From Heteroscillospira sp050943935 (GTDB lineage: Bacteria; Bacillota; Clostridia; Oscillospirales; Oscillospiraceae): a stretch of DNA of 64,000 nt. The notes beneath the pieces were generated by a model, which did not search any database, was not told the DNA's origin, and saw nothing but the letters and a program-made list of their open reading frames with translations. Made by a program: the position numbers and the translations under genes. Of this stretch, positions 17,021 to 26,121 are shown piece by piece (positions within the stretch are counted from its first letter, which is position 1; every line of letters starts with the position of its first letter). The stretch lies in NCBI GenBank assembly GCA_050943935.1, contig JBMNQC010000001.1, positions 62,001 to 126,000 of the forward strand, read 5' to 3'.

Positions 17021-18022
17021 TCACAGCTCCATATTGGCGTATGCGTTCAGGTTACTGCCGCCCCGCGTTCCGGCCAGGTACTCGTAGTATCCCTGGCAGC
17101 CTATCATGGCGCCGTTGTCGCCGCAGAGGCGCAGGGGCGGCACATAGAGCTTTGCGCCCTTTGCCTTTGCCGCCGCGTCGAAATCACGGCGTATGCGGGA
17201 GTTGGCTGCCACGCCGCCGGCCACGGCTATACTGTCGTAGCCAAGCTCCTCAAGGCAGGCCATGGCCCGGGGCACAAGGCTGTCGCTGACGGCGGCGGAG
17301 AAGGATGCGGCCAGGTCGGCCCGGTTTATCTCCTCGCCTTTCTGTTCGGCGGTATGGACTATGTTTATTACAGCCGTCTTGAGTCCGGAGAAACTCATGT
17401 CGTAAGGATGTCCCTCCACATGGGCCCGGGGCAGCTTATATGCCGTGTCGCAGCCGGTTTTGCTCAGCTCGTCCACGGGCTTGCCGCCGGGGTAGCCGAG
17501 ACCCAGCACACGGGCGGTCTTGTCGAAGCACTCGCCCGCCGCGTCGTCCCGGGTGGCGCCCAGCACGCGCATATCGGTGTAGTCCCGCACATCCACCAGC
17601 ATGGTGTTGCCGCCGGAGATGGCAAGGCACAGGAAGGGTGGCTCCAGCTCCGGGAAGGCTATGTAGTTCGCGGCTATATGTCCCCGCACATGGTGCACGG
17701 GCACAAGGGGCACACCCAGGGCCAGAGCCACGCTCTTGGCGAAGTTAACGCCCACCAGCACGGCGCCTATAAGGCCCGGGGCGTATGACACGGCCACGGC
17801 GTCTATATCGGCGCGGGTAACTCCAGCCTGACGGATAGCCTCGTCTGCCAGACGGCTTATCACCTCAACATGGCTGCGGGAGGCCAGCTCCGGCACAACG
17901 CCGCCGTAGATGGCGTGCATGTCCGCCTGAGAGGAGATAATGTCGGAGAGCACCTCGCGTCCATTACGGGTGACAGCTACGGCGGTCTCGTCGCAGGTGG
18001 ATTCAACGGAAAGTATTATCAT
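17021..18022 (-). CDS. tsaD: tRNA N6-adenosine threonylcarbamoyltransferase TsaD
   Basis: The 333-aa ASKHA protein starts MIILSVESTCDETAVAV. HHVRGHIAAN (about residues 107-116) supplies the metal-binding histidines, and CGDNGAMIG lies near the end. TsaD is the catalytic subunit that installs t6A at A37. The frame extends upstream to 18262 but without conservation, so ATG at 18022 is chosen and gives the usual length. It is followed directly by tsaE and tsaB. Confidence 0.95.
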   Translation of the reverse strand: MIILSVESTCDETAVAVTRNGREVLSDIISSQADMHAIYGGVVPELASRSHVEVISRLADEAIRQAGVTRADIDAVAVSYAPGLIGAVLVGVNFAKSVALALGVPLVPVHHVRGHIAANYIAFPELEPPFLCLAISGGNTMLVDVRDYTDMRVLGATRDDAAGECFDKTARVLGLGYPGGKPVDELSKTGCDTAYKLPRAHVEGHPYDMSFSGLKTAVINIVHTAEQKGEEINRADLAASFSAAVSDSLVPRAMACLEELGYDSIAVAGGVAANSRIRRDFDAAAKAKGAKLYVPPLRLCGDNGAMIGCQGYYEYLAGTRGGSNLNAYANMEL

Positions 18023-18036
18023 ATATCTGCCTCGTT

Positions 18037-19044
18037 TCACAGAAGTTTTTTCATAACAGGCAGCTTCCGCAGCATCGCCGTACACAAGGCGGACAGGCAG
18101 AAGCTCAAAAACGCTATAAGGGGCACGGAGACAGGCCGGGGAAACAGCTCCACGCTGAGTCCAAAACCGCGCATTATCTCCATGGCCGCGGGGTGCAGCA
18201 GGTAGATGCCCAGGGTCAGGGGCGAGAGAAGCTCCACCGGCTTTTTCCCAGAGCCGGGGCAATGGGCGTACATGAGAGACATAAGGCTCACAGCCTCAAT
18301 GAACACAAAAAGGCCCATGTAGGAATACATACGCTCGTCGTTGCCCGCGCCCAGGCCGCTCCAGTACTGGGTACCCAGGGCTATGGCGGCGGCGCTGCCC
18401 AAATAGGCAAGCATCAGCTTCCACGGTGCGGTACGGCTGCGCTGTCTTGTGAGATACCAGCCCAGAACGAAGTATCCGCTGTACTGGCACAGCTCCGGCA
18501 CAAGCGCCCTGCGCAGGGCCGCATAGGTCTCTCCCGGCACGGGGACCTGCGCCATGGTCTGCCGCAGTATGCCGAACAGGAAGAAAACGGCAAGATACCA
18601 CTTTACCCACTTGCCGTCTCTGTAGGACACCAAAGCCCTCAGCACCGGAAGTATTAGGTATATCCCCGCCAGAGTGGGCAGGAACCACAGGTGGTAGTGA
18701 CTTTTAAGTATAAGCGACAAAAAATATACCGGATGAGTAAGGATCTCCGCGGGTTCCCCGTCCTTCAGGGCGTAGAAAGCGCCCATGAGCACCCAGAGGA
18801 GCAGAAGGCGGGCGGTTTTTATCAGGAGCTTTTTCTCCTCCGGTTCCCTGTCCAGCAGCATAGCTCCGCTGAGCATAAAGAATATGGGCACGCTGCTGCG
18901 GCACAGGCTGTCCAGCAGGTTCACCGTCCACCAGTCCGCGCCCGTGGGACGAAGCTCATACCAGCCCGAGCCGCAGACGTGGATGACCACCACCATGGCG
19001 CTGGCCAGCACTCTCAGGGCGTCCGCCCAGTATGCGCGCCTCAT
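18037..19044 (-). CDS. Membrane acyltransferase (acyltransferase_3 family)
   Basis: The 335-aa protein has about ten hydrophobic segments and begins RAYWADALRVLASAMVVVIHV, the typical first helix of OafA/WecH-type acyltransferases with the conserved histidine. SSVPIFFMLSGAMLL (about residues 49-63) is the second signature. Such enzymes O-acylate cell-surface polysaccharides or other envelope glycans. The acceptor is unknown. The start overlaps the rimI stop by four bases, placing it inside the polA-tsa gene string without an obvious functional link. Confidence 0.88.
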   Translation of the reverse strand: MRRAYWADALRVLASAMVVVIHVCGSGWYELRPTGADWWTVNLLDSLCRSSVPIFFMLSGAMLLDREPEEKKLLIKTARLLLLWVLMGAFYALKDGEPAEILTHPVYFLSLILKSHYHLWFLPTLAGIYLILPVLRALVSYRDGKWVKWYLAVFFLFGILRQTMAQVPVPGETYAALRRALVPELCQYSGYFVLGWYLTRQRSRTAPWKLMLAYLGSAAAIALGTQYWSGLGAGNDERMYSYMGLFVFIEAVSLMSLMYAHCPGSGKKPVELLSPLTLGIYLLHPAAMEIMRGFGLSVELFPRPVSVPLIAFLSFCLSALCTAMLRKLPVMKKLL

Positions 19045-19487
19045 GTGCGCTCACCGTAGTATTTGGTCATGATAAGAGCGTCCTCTCTTGGGTTTTCATA
19101 GTAGCTTTTCCGCAGGCCCACATTCTCATAGCCCCGGGCGGTATACAGGGCGATGGCCGCCGCGTTGGAGGCGCGCACCTCCAGGGAAGCGAAGCTGAGA
19201 CTCAGCTTTTCTGCCCGCCTGTCCAGCTCACAGAGCAGCGCGGAGGCTATGCCCCGACGCCGCGATTCCGGGGCTACCGCCACATTGGAGATATAGCCCT
19301 CGTCCAGCACATACTGCAGACCCACATATCCGGCCGTCTCTCCCCCGTCCTCGCAGACCAGGAACACATAGCCTTCACGGAGCTGTATTCTCAGCATATC
19401 CTCGCTCCAGGGCGTGGAAAAGCACCGCTTTTCTATTTCCGCTATCCGCGGTATATCGCCGGGGACGGCGTCTCGTACAGTACTCAT
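19041..19487 (-). CDS. rimI: Ribosomal protein S18 alanine N-acetyltransferase RimI
   Basis: The 148-aa GNAT protein has VAVAPESRRRGIASALL (about residues 72-88), the acetyl-CoA pyrophosphate loop, and EVRASNAAAIALYTARGY (about 104-121), both typical of RimI. Location beside tsaB/tsaE/tsaD is the common bacterial arrangement and supports the name. It acetylates the N-terminal alanine of ribosomal protein S18 or similar targets. It overlaps both neighbours by four bases. Confidence 0.9.
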   Translation of the reverse strand: MSTVRDAVPGDIPRIAEIEKRCFSTPWSEDMLRIQLREGYVFLVCEDGGETAGYVGLQYVLDEGYISNVAVAPESRRRGIASALLCELDRRAEKLSLSFASLEVRASNAAAIALYTARGYENVGLRKSYYENPREDALIMTKYYGERT

Positions 19488-20281
19488 TCTTCCTCCATGC
19501 TCAGCTCATCGCAGAGGGACTTTATCTCCTCCGCCAGAGCTTCGGCCAGGCTGCGCCAGGCCGCTCTGAAGCCAAGGGCCGGTGGAGCGTAGTCCCCCGC
19601 GCCCAGGCACATTATTTTTTCCCCATAGCCTGGAAACCGCTCCGACAGGCTCTTCGCCTCCCGGGCCGCCATGCACAGCACGGCGTCATGGCTTCTCACC
19701 ATATTTTCATCAGCAGCGCGGGGAATATGGGCGCTTATGTCCACGCCCATGGCCGCGGATACCGCGGCGCATTTTGGCTCTGTTCTCTCAACCGGACGCA
19801 GGCCCGCGCTGGAACAGGGTATGTTCATCCCCCGCCGGGAGCACTCAGCCTTAAACAGTGCCGCGCACAGGGGCGCGAGGGAGGAATCCTTATCGTCCAC
19901 AAACAGCAGGCTCTCCGCTTTGAGCGGCTCATATTCCGACAGCATTTCCAGCCGCTCCCGCTCGTCCCATTTCTCCAGACTTCTGTCCCCCGCCAGGCTC
20001 TCCACATGGTGGGTAAGCTCGTGGCGCAGGGTCTCGTCCAGCTCGGCGCGTATCTCAGCGTCATCGGCGCCGGCAAACGCCTCCAGAAAGGAGCCGTAGT
20101 ATATCTCCACCCGGCGGCCCGTGCTGTCGGTAATATACATTCCCATCGTCAGCAGGCCGTCCTCATCCTCCCGCATATCGGGCAGGAGGTTGACGCCGCC
20201 GTTCAGGTCCTGAAAAATCCCCTGGGGCAGTTTTTCCATGCAGGCGTCCAGCCAGGCGCCAGCCTCGTCAAATGTAAGCAT
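19484..20281 (-). CDS. Fusion: zincin-like metallopeptidase domain plus degenerate low-molecular-weight phosphatase domain
   Basis: The 265-aa protein has two parts. Residues 1-125 match small bacterial zincin-like proteins with a clear HExxH site, LRHELTHHVES, at about residue 87. Residues 130-255 follow the low-molecular-weight tyrosine phosphatase/arsenate reductase pattern (LLFVDDKDSSLAPLCAALFK, then SSAGL, then GVDISAHIPR). The CX5R catalytic loop is replaced by DDKDSSL, so the second domain is unlikely to be a phosphatase. The start at 20281 has GAGG upstream and overlaps the polA stop. It could be a protease with a ligand-sensing domain. Confidence 0.75.
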   Translation of the reverse strand: MLTFDEAGAWLDACMEKLPQGIFQDLNGGVNLLPDMREDEDGLLTMGMYITDSTGRRVEIYYGSFLEAFAGADDAEIRAELDETLRHELTHHVESLAGDRSLEKWDERERLEMLSEYEPLKAESLLFVDDKDSSLAPLCAALFKAECSRRGMNIPCSSAGLRPVERTEPKCAAVSAAMGVDISAHIPRAADENMVRSHDAVLCMAAREAKSLSERFPGYGEKIMCLGAGDYAPPALGFRAAWRSLAEALAEEIKSLCDELSMEEE

Positions 20282-20282
20282 A

Positions 20283-22910
20283 CTATTTCGCCTCGTACCA
20301 GCTTTTTCCCGTGTGCGCCTCGGCAATGAGGGGCACGGCGAGGGAGGCCACAGTCTCCATCTCCTCCGCCAGCACGGCGGTGACGCGCCCGGCCTCCGCC
20401 TCCGGACACTCGGCTATAAGCTCATCGTGCACCTGAAGGATAAGGCGGGCGGACAGGCCCTCCCGCTTCAGACGGCTGTCCACTCTTATCATGGCCAGCT
20501 TCATCACATCGGCGGCGGTGCCCTGTATGGGCATATTCAGCGCCACCCGCTCGCCGAAGGAGCGCTGATTGAAGTTGGAGCTTTTCAGCTCCGGCAGGCT
20601 GCGGCGGCGGTGGTACAGAGTCTCCACATAACCACGCTCTCTGGCCTCGTCCACCACGCGCTGCATATAGTCGCGCACGCCGTGGTACTTTTCCATATAG
20701 GCGTCCATATAGGCCTTGGCCTCGTTCTGCCACACGCCTATGTCCTGAGCCAGAGAAAATGCGGATATGCCGTAAACTATGCCGAAGTTAACCGCCTTTG
20801 CCCGGCCGCGCTGCAGAGCTGTAACCTCGCTGAGTGGCACGCCGAAAACCTGTGAGGCCGTGACTGCATGAAAATCCTCGCCGGAGCGGAAAGCCTGTAT
20901 CATGGTCTCATCGCCTGATATATGGGCCAGCAGGCGCAGCTCTATCTGGCTGTAATCAGCGTCCACCAGCACATTGCCCTCACCGGCCACGAACATTTTG
21001 CGCACCTCGCCGCCAAGCTGCTTGCGCACGGGGATATTCTGCAGGTTGGGCTCACGGGAGCTGAGGCGTCCCGTATCGGTGACGGTCATCATGAAGCTGG
21101 TGTGTATGCGCCCGTCGGGGGCTATCACCTTTAGAAGCCCGTCGGCGTAGGTGCTCTTGAGCTTGGTCAGGGTGCGGTAATCCAGTATTTTTTCAATTAT
21201 GGAGTGCTTGCCCCGGAGCTTATCCAGCACATCGGCATTGGTGCTCCAGCCTGTCTTGGTCTTTTTACCTGAGGGCAGCATGAGCTTTTCAAACAGCACG
21301 GTGCCAAGCTGCTTTGGGGAGTTTATATTGAACTCCTCCCCCGCCAGCTCCCATATCTCAGCCTGCAGGGCGTCAATGCCGCCGCTGAGCTCATCGCCGA
21401 ACTGGCGCAGGGCGTCCCTGTCCACCAGGAAGCCCGCTTTCTCCATACCGGCCAGTACCGGGCACAGGGGCAGCTCTATCTCCCGGTAGAGCGCTTCCAT
21501 ATTAAGCTCCCGGAGTCTTTCATGCAGGACTGGCAGCAGGTCGCAGACGGCCCCGGCACGGGCAGCCAGACGGGCGTAACGCGCTGAGGCGTCCTCCAAC
21601 ATGGAGAACTGGCCGTCCTCCTCCCCGCCGCAGCGTATCTCATAGCCGCAGTAGCGCACGGTGAGCTTTTCCAGCTCATAGCCGCCGGCGGTGGCGTCCA
21701 GCAGATAGGCGCAGAGGGCCGAATCGTCCACCCAGTTTTCCGGGGCGACGCCCAGCTCCAGCAGGCGGCGCTGGATGTCCTTTATATCGTGTCCGGCCTT
21801 TTTCAGCTCCGGGGCGAACAGGGTGCGCAGAGCTTTGGGGAAATCACCGGAAAAATCCGCGCTGTCCAGTATCCAGACCCTGTCGCCGCAGCAGGCGGCC
21901 ACGGTATCCAGCCCGTCGCTCACGGCGTAGTACACCGTATTTGCGCCGAAGCTGCCCACCGCCCCGCGCAGGGCGGGCATATCGGACAGTATGACCGTCT
22001 CCCGCTCCTGACCGGCAGCCGCCTTTGGCTCCTCGGCGCCGGGGGTGAGCTTAAATCTCTCTATGAACTTTGAAAAGCCAAGGCGCATGAAGAGGCCGTA
22101 TAGCTCGCCGCCAAAATTTCCGTTCCACAGGGCGTCGGCGGGGGCAAACTCCATGGGCGCGTCACAGCATATGGTGGCCAGCTCGTAGGACAGCTCCGCG
22201 CTCTCCCTACCCTCGGTAAGCTTCTTGCGCATGGCCGGCTTTATAACTGTGCTGTCCAGATTATCGTACACGCCACGGAGGCTGCCGAAATTCTGAAGCA
22301 GGGTCATGGCCGTTTTTTCACCGCAGCCGGGCACGCCGGGGATATTGTCGCTGGAGTCGCCCATGAGGGCCTTCAGGTCCACCATTTTGGGCGGCTCAAA
22401 GCCGTATTCCTCAATGAAGCGGGCTGCGGTGTAGTCTATGGTCTCGGTCTGGCCCATGCGGCTCTTCACATGGAGCACGCGGGTCTTATCGCTTATGAGC
22501 TGAAAGCTGTCCTTGTCGCCGGTGACTATGACGCACTCATCGCCGCTTTTTTCGCATATGCGGCTGACTGTGCCAAGAATATCGTCGGCCTCCCAGCCGG
22601 ACAGCTCCAGTCGGCGTATGCCCATGGCGTCCAGCACCTCTTTGAGTATGGGCATCTGCACAGCCAGGTCGTCGGGCATGCCCTTGCGCTGGGCCTTGTA
22701 GCCCTCATAGTGCAGATGGCGGAAGGTGGGCGCCTTCAGGTCGAAGGCCACGCACACACCGTCGGGCTTTTCCTCGTCCAGCAGGCGCTGGAGTATGGTG
22801 ATAAATCCGTATATGCCGTTGGTGGGCGTGCCGTCCGGGGCGTTGAGCATCCGTATACCGTAGTAGGCGCGGTTTACGATGCTGTTTCCGTCTATGGCCA
22901 TCAGCTTCAT
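20283..22910 (-). CDS. polA: DNA polymerase I
   Basis: This is an 875-aa family A polymerase. Residues 1-290 are the 5'-3' exonuclease (MAIDGNSIVNRAYYGIR, GWEADDILGTV, LMGDSSDNIPGVPG). The middle domain (about 300-480) lacks clear DEDD exonuclease residues, as in many Gram-positive enzymes. The polymerase domain carries motif A DADYSQIELRLLAH near 650, motif B RGRAKAVNFGIVYG near 700 and motif C QVHDELI near 825. It removes primers and fills gaps. It is the first gene of the string through tsaD to upp. Confidence 0.96.
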   Translation of the reverse strand: MKLMAIDGNSIVNRAYYGIRMLNAPDGTPTNGIYGFITILQRLLDEEKPDGVCVAFDLKAPTFRHLHYEGYKAQRKGMPDDLAVQMPILKEVLDAMGIRRLELSGWEADDILGTVSRICEKSGDECVIVTGDKDSFQLISDKTRVLHVKSRMGQTETIDYTAARFIEEYGFEPPKMVDLKALMGDSSDNIPGVPGCGEKTAMTLLQNFGSLRGVYDNLDSTVIKPAMRKKLTEGRESAELSYELATICCDAPMEFAPADALWNGNFGGELYGLFMRLGFSKFIERFKLTPGAEEPKAAAGQERETVILSDMPALRGAVGSFGANTVYYAVSDGLDTVAACCGDRVWILDSADFSGDFPKALRTLFAPELKKAGHDIKDIQRRLLELGVAPENWVDDSALCAYLLDATAGGYELEKLTVRYCGYEIRCGGEEDGQFSMLEDASARYARLAARAGAVCDLLPVLHERLRELNMEALYREIELPLCPVLAGMEKAGFLVDRDALRQFGDELSGGIDALQAEIWELAGEEFNINSPKQLGTVLFEKLMLPSGKKTKTGWSTNADVLDKLRGKHSIIEKILDYRTLTKLKSTYADGLLKVIAPDGRIHTSFMMTVTDTGRLSSREPNLQNIPVRKQLGGEVRKMFVAGEGNVLVDADYSQIELRLLAHISGDETMIQAFRSGEDFHAVTASQVFGVPLSEVTALQRGRAKAVNFGIVYGISAFSLAQDIGVWQNEAKAYMDAYMEKYHGVRDYMQRVVDEARERGYVETLYHRRRSLPELKSSNFNQRSFGERVALNMPIQGTAADVMKLAMIRVDSRLKREGLSARLILQVHDELIAECPEAEAGRVTAVLAEEMETVASLAVPLIAEAHTGKSWYEAK

Positions 22911-22937
22911 GTGTTATCTCCGTTCAATGTGTATTTA

Positions 22938-24845
22938 TCACAGCAGGGAGCAGACCAGCTCCGTATAGGCCGCGGTATCCTCTATGGGCAGGCCGGCAGC
23001 CAGAAGAGCCTGGGCGTACAGTATGCGGGCAATCTTTGCCGCCCGCTCCTTATCGCTCTCAAAGGCCTGGCGCAGGGCCTCAAAGGCGCTGTGGTCGGCA
23101 TTCAGCTCCAGCACGCGCTTCGCCATGGGGGCATTCTCGGCGCCGGGCATTTTCTGGAAGTATTTTTCCATTTCAAGGGTAATCTCACCCTCGGTGGACA
23201 GGCAGACGGGGTAGCTCTTCAGCCGGTGGGACAGGCGCACGGAGACCACCTTATCGCCCAGCTCGCTCTTTACGAAGTCAAGCAGCTGGCGGTTTTCAGT
23301 CTCCTTCTTCTCGGTCTCCCCCTTTTCCTCCTCGCTCTCCAGGCCCAGGTCGTCGGAGGCCACGTTGCAGAACTTCTTGTCGGCGTATTCGCCCAGCAGC
23401 TCTATCACGAACTCGTCCACCGGCTCGGTGAGGTAAAGTATCTCATAGCCGTGGCTGCGCACCTCCTCTGTCTGAGGCAGGGCGGCGGCGCGCTGCACGC
23501 TCTCGGCGGCGGCGAAGTATATGAACTTCTGGCTCTCGGCCATGGCGTCCACATAGCTCTTGAGGGTGATGGCGTCCTCGCCCCGGGAGGAATTGAACAG
23601 GATGAGTTCACGCAGCAGCTCACGCTTGGCGCCGAAGTTCGCCACCATGCCGTATTTGAGCTGGGTGCCGAAGCTCTTGAAGAAGGCGCGGTACTTGTCC
23701 GGCTTGTCCTCCAGCAGCTTGGTCAGCTCGCTCTTTATCTTCTTTTCCAGATTGGCGGCTATGACCTTGAGCTGGCGGTCGTGCTGGAGCATCTCGCGGG
23801 AGATGTTCAGACTCAGGTCGGGGGAGTCCACCACGCCCTTGACAAAGCGGAAGCACTCGGGCAGCAGGTCGGCGCACTTGTCCATAATGAGCACGCCGTT
23901 GGAGTACAGGCGCAGTCCCGCCTCATACTCGCGGGAGTAGAAGTCGTAGGGCACGGCCTCGGGGATGAACAGCATTGCCTTATAGGTGACCATGCCCTCG
24001 GCGTTTACGCGCACCACGGCGGCGGGGTCGGTCATATCGCGGAACTGCTCCTTATAGAAGGCAACACAGTCAGCCTCGCTGACGTCGGCCTTGCTGCGCT
24101 GCCAGATGGGCACCATGGTGTTTATGGTCTGCTCGCTCTTTTCACTCACATACTCGGTTTTCTGCTCTCCGGTGGCCTCGTCGGTCTTTTCCACGGGGCG
24201 GGTCTCCTCCACCTCCATGACGATGGGCCAGCGGACATAGTCGGAGTACTTTTTGATAAGCTCGCGGAGCTTCCAGTCCTCCAGGTACTCGCTGTACTTC
24301 TCCTCGTCGGTATCGGCCTTCAGGTGCATGACCACGTCGGTGCCGACCTCGGTCTTTTCACACTCGGCGACGGTATAGCCGTCGGCGCCCCGGCTGTTCC
24401 AGCGCACAGCTGTATCGGAACCAAAGGCGCGGCTGGTGACGGTGACCTCGTCGCTGACCATAAAGGCGGAGTAGAAGCCCACACCGAACTGGCCGATGAT
24501 ATCTATATCGTTCTCGGCGGTATCGTCGTTTTCCTTTTTGAACTGCAGACTGCCGCTGTGGGCGATAACGCCCAGGTTTTTCTCCATATCCTCGGCGGTC
24601 ATGCCCACGCCGTTATCGGAAACGGTGATAGTGCGGGCTTCCTTATCCGCGCTGACGCAGATGCGGAAGTCCGCTCTGGACTTGCCCACGCGGTCGTCGG
24701 TGAGGGAGATATACAGCAGCTTATCTATCGCGTCGCTGGCGTTGGAGATGATCTCCCGCAGGAAAATTTCCTTGTGAGTGTAGATGGAATTAATCATCAG
24801 GTCCAGCAGACGCTTGGATTCGGATTTAAACTGTTTTTTTGCCAT
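22938..24845 (-). CDS. htpG: Chaperone HtpG (Hsp90)
   Basis: The 635-aa protein has the full bacterial Hsp90 layout. The N-terminal GHKL ATPase contains NASDAIDKLL, SDNGVGM and GQFGVGFYSAF. The middle domain has VDSPDLSLNISREMLQ, and a C-terminal dimerisation region follows. It lacks the eukaryotic MEEVD tail. It refolds or remodels client proteins together with DnaK. It stands alone, with its own promoter at 24904-24931. Confidence 0.96.
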   Translation of the reverse strand: MAKKQFKSESKRLLDLMINSIYTHKEIFLREIISNASDAIDKLLYISLTDDRVGKSRADFRICVSADKEARTITVSDNGVGMTAEDMEKNLGVIAHSGSLQFKKENDDTAENDIDIIGQFGVGFYSAFMVSDEVTVTSRAFGSDTAVRWNSRGADGYTVAECEKTEVGTDVVMHLKADTDEEKYSEYLEDWKLRELIKKYSDYVRWPIVMEVEETRPVEKTDEATGEQKTEYVSEKSEQTINTMVPIWQRSKADVSEADCVAFYKEQFRDMTDPAAVVRVNAEGMVTYKAMLFIPEAVPYDFYSREYEAGLRLYSNGVLIMDKCADLLPECFRFVKGVVDSPDLSLNISREMLQHDRQLKVIAANLEKKIKSELTKLLEDKPDKYRAFFKSFGTQLKYGMVANFGAKRELLRELILFNSSRGEDAITLKSYVDAMAESQKFIYFAAAESVQRAAALPQTEEVRSHGYEILYLTEPVDEFVIELLGEYADKKFCNVASDDLGLESEEEKGETEKKETENRQLLDFVKSELGDKVVSVRLSHRLKSYPVCLSTEGEITLEMEKYFQKMPGAENAPMAKRVLELNADHSAFEALRQAFESDKERAAKIARILYAQALLAAGLPIEDTAAYTELVCSLL

Positions 24846-24903
24846 AGTAAATGTACGCCTCCTGAGAATTTGCCATTAAAAAGGCATTTTATCTTAATCA
24901 TAT

Positions 24904-24931
24904 ATTGTACCACAATTTATGAAATTTTCAA
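24904..24931 (-). promoter_or_regulatory. Predicted SigA promoter of htpG
   Basis: On the - strand TTGAAA (24926-24931) and TACAAT (24904-24909) are 16 bases apart, with TGG before the -10 as an extended element. The htpG start lies about 60 bases further on. No CIRCE-type inverted repeat was seen. Confidence 0.65.
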
Positions 24932-25058
24932 CTGTTTGTGTGAGTGGGATGACTATACTCCGCTGTCTGATACCGGTTATTTTTGCAGGTTAAAAATTTT
25001 TAAATCCGGCGCTAAGCGCCTCATCAACTATTCACTATCAACTAAATCTCTCCCGCCC

Positions 25059-25087
25059 TTTACCTTTTCTCACTCCTGTGCTATACT
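25059..25087 (+). promoter_or_regulatory. Predicted promoter of the AEC transporter gene
   Basis: TTTACC (25059-25064) and TATACT (25082-25087) are separated by 17 bases, and TGC before the -10 adds an extended element. Just upstream, GGCGCTAAGCGCC (25008-25020) followed by a TATTCACTAT stretch resembles the sequence at 7548-7580. Confidence 0.6.
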
Positions 25088-25138
25088 TGTTTTTTGTAAC
25101 AAAGAGAAGGCCGCGAGTGCGGTTTGGGATGTGTTTAA

Positions 25139-26083
25139 TTGGATAACTTTATTTTCAGCGTGAATACGGCACTACCGCTGCTGCTTATGATTTTGGCCGG
25201 TATGCTGCTGAAACGCGTGGGACTGCTGGATACGGGCATGGTGTCGGCTTTGGACAGTTTTTCTTTCCGCATAGCCATGCCGCTGCTGCTTTTTTACGAT
25301 ATCTCCACCATGGATTTTTACTCGGAGTTCAGCCTGAGCTTCATGCTCTTCTGCTTCATCGTCTCCGTGGTGAGCTTTCTGGTCATGTGGAAAGTTTCCC
25401 TGCTGGTCTTTCCCGACCGGCGCGCCGCGGGCTCCTTTGCCCAGGGCAGCGTCCGGGGCAGCGTGGCCATGCTGGGCGTGATGATAGTAACGAACATATA
25501 CGGCTCGGCAGGCATAGCCGCCCTGATGGTGGCGGCCTCGGTGCCGGTATACAACGTCATGTCGGTTCTGATACTCACCTTCTGCGGCTCGGGGAGGGAG
25601 AACAGCGCAGGTCAGCTCAAAGCTGCCCTGAAAGGCATACTGACTAACCCCTTTATTCTGGGCATAGCAGCGGGCCTCCCCTTTGCCCTGCTGCGTATAA
25701 ATCTGCCCACGGCCCTGGCCAGCGCCGCGAAGAGCCTGGGCAGCACCGCCACGCCTCTGGCGCTGGTGGTGATAGGCGCCTCCTTCAGCTATGCGGAGGC
25801 CACGGCAAGGCTGAAGCCCGCTCTGGCCGCCACCGCAATAAAGCTGCTGGTGCTGCCCGCCGTCGGTCTGCCCCTTGCCGTTATGCTGGGCTTCCGGGAA
25901 GCGGCCCTCACCTCTATCATACTGATGCTTGGCTCGGCTACCGCCCCCGCCAGTTTCATCATGGCCAAAAATATGGGCTGCGACGCACCCCTGAGCGCCA
26001 ACATAGTAATGCTCACGGATGTGTTCTACTCCGTGACCCTCACCTTCTGGCTTTTTTTGTTGAAAACTCTCGCGCTAATTTGA
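25139..26083 (+). CDS. AEC family transporter
   Basis: The 314-aa protein has about ten membrane helices arranged as two inverted halves of five, the auxin-efflux-carrier fold. LLLMILAGMLLKRVGLLD near the start and GSATAPASFIMAKNMGCD near the end are family-like. Bacterial members export or import malate, other organic acids or amino acids; the substrate here is unknown. The only start that keeps helix one is TTG at 25139, directly after an in-frame stop, and its ribosome-binding site is weak, so the exact start is uncertain. Confidence 0.83.
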   Translation: MDNFIFSVNTALPLLLMILAGMLLKRVGLLDTGMVSALDSFSFRIAMPLLLFYDISTMDFYSEFSLSFMLFCFIVSVVSFLVMWKVSLLVFPDRRAAGSFAQGSVRGSVAMLGVMIVTNIYGSAGIAALMVAASVPVYNVMSVLILTFCGSGRENSAGQLKAALKGILTNPFILGIAAGLPFALLRINLPTALASAAKSLGSTATPLALVVIGASFSYAEATARLKPALAATAIKLLVLPAVGLPLAVMLGFREAALTSIILMLGSATAPASFIMAKNMGCDAPLSANIVMLTDVFYSVTLTFWLFLLKTLALI

Positions 26084-26121
26084 CACAGAATATTTTATTA
26101 TACTGAAAGGATGTTTACCCC

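Noticed and set aside
24846..24935. CIRCE heat-shock element before htpG
   Set aside because: I looked for the TTAGCACTC inverted repeat and did not find it; only a standard promoter is visible.
22470..25163. Very long + strand frame opposite polA and htpG
   Set aside because: The opposite strand carries two well-known genes with full motifs; the antisense frame is compositionally biased (H, L, G, Q rich) and has no recognisable domain.
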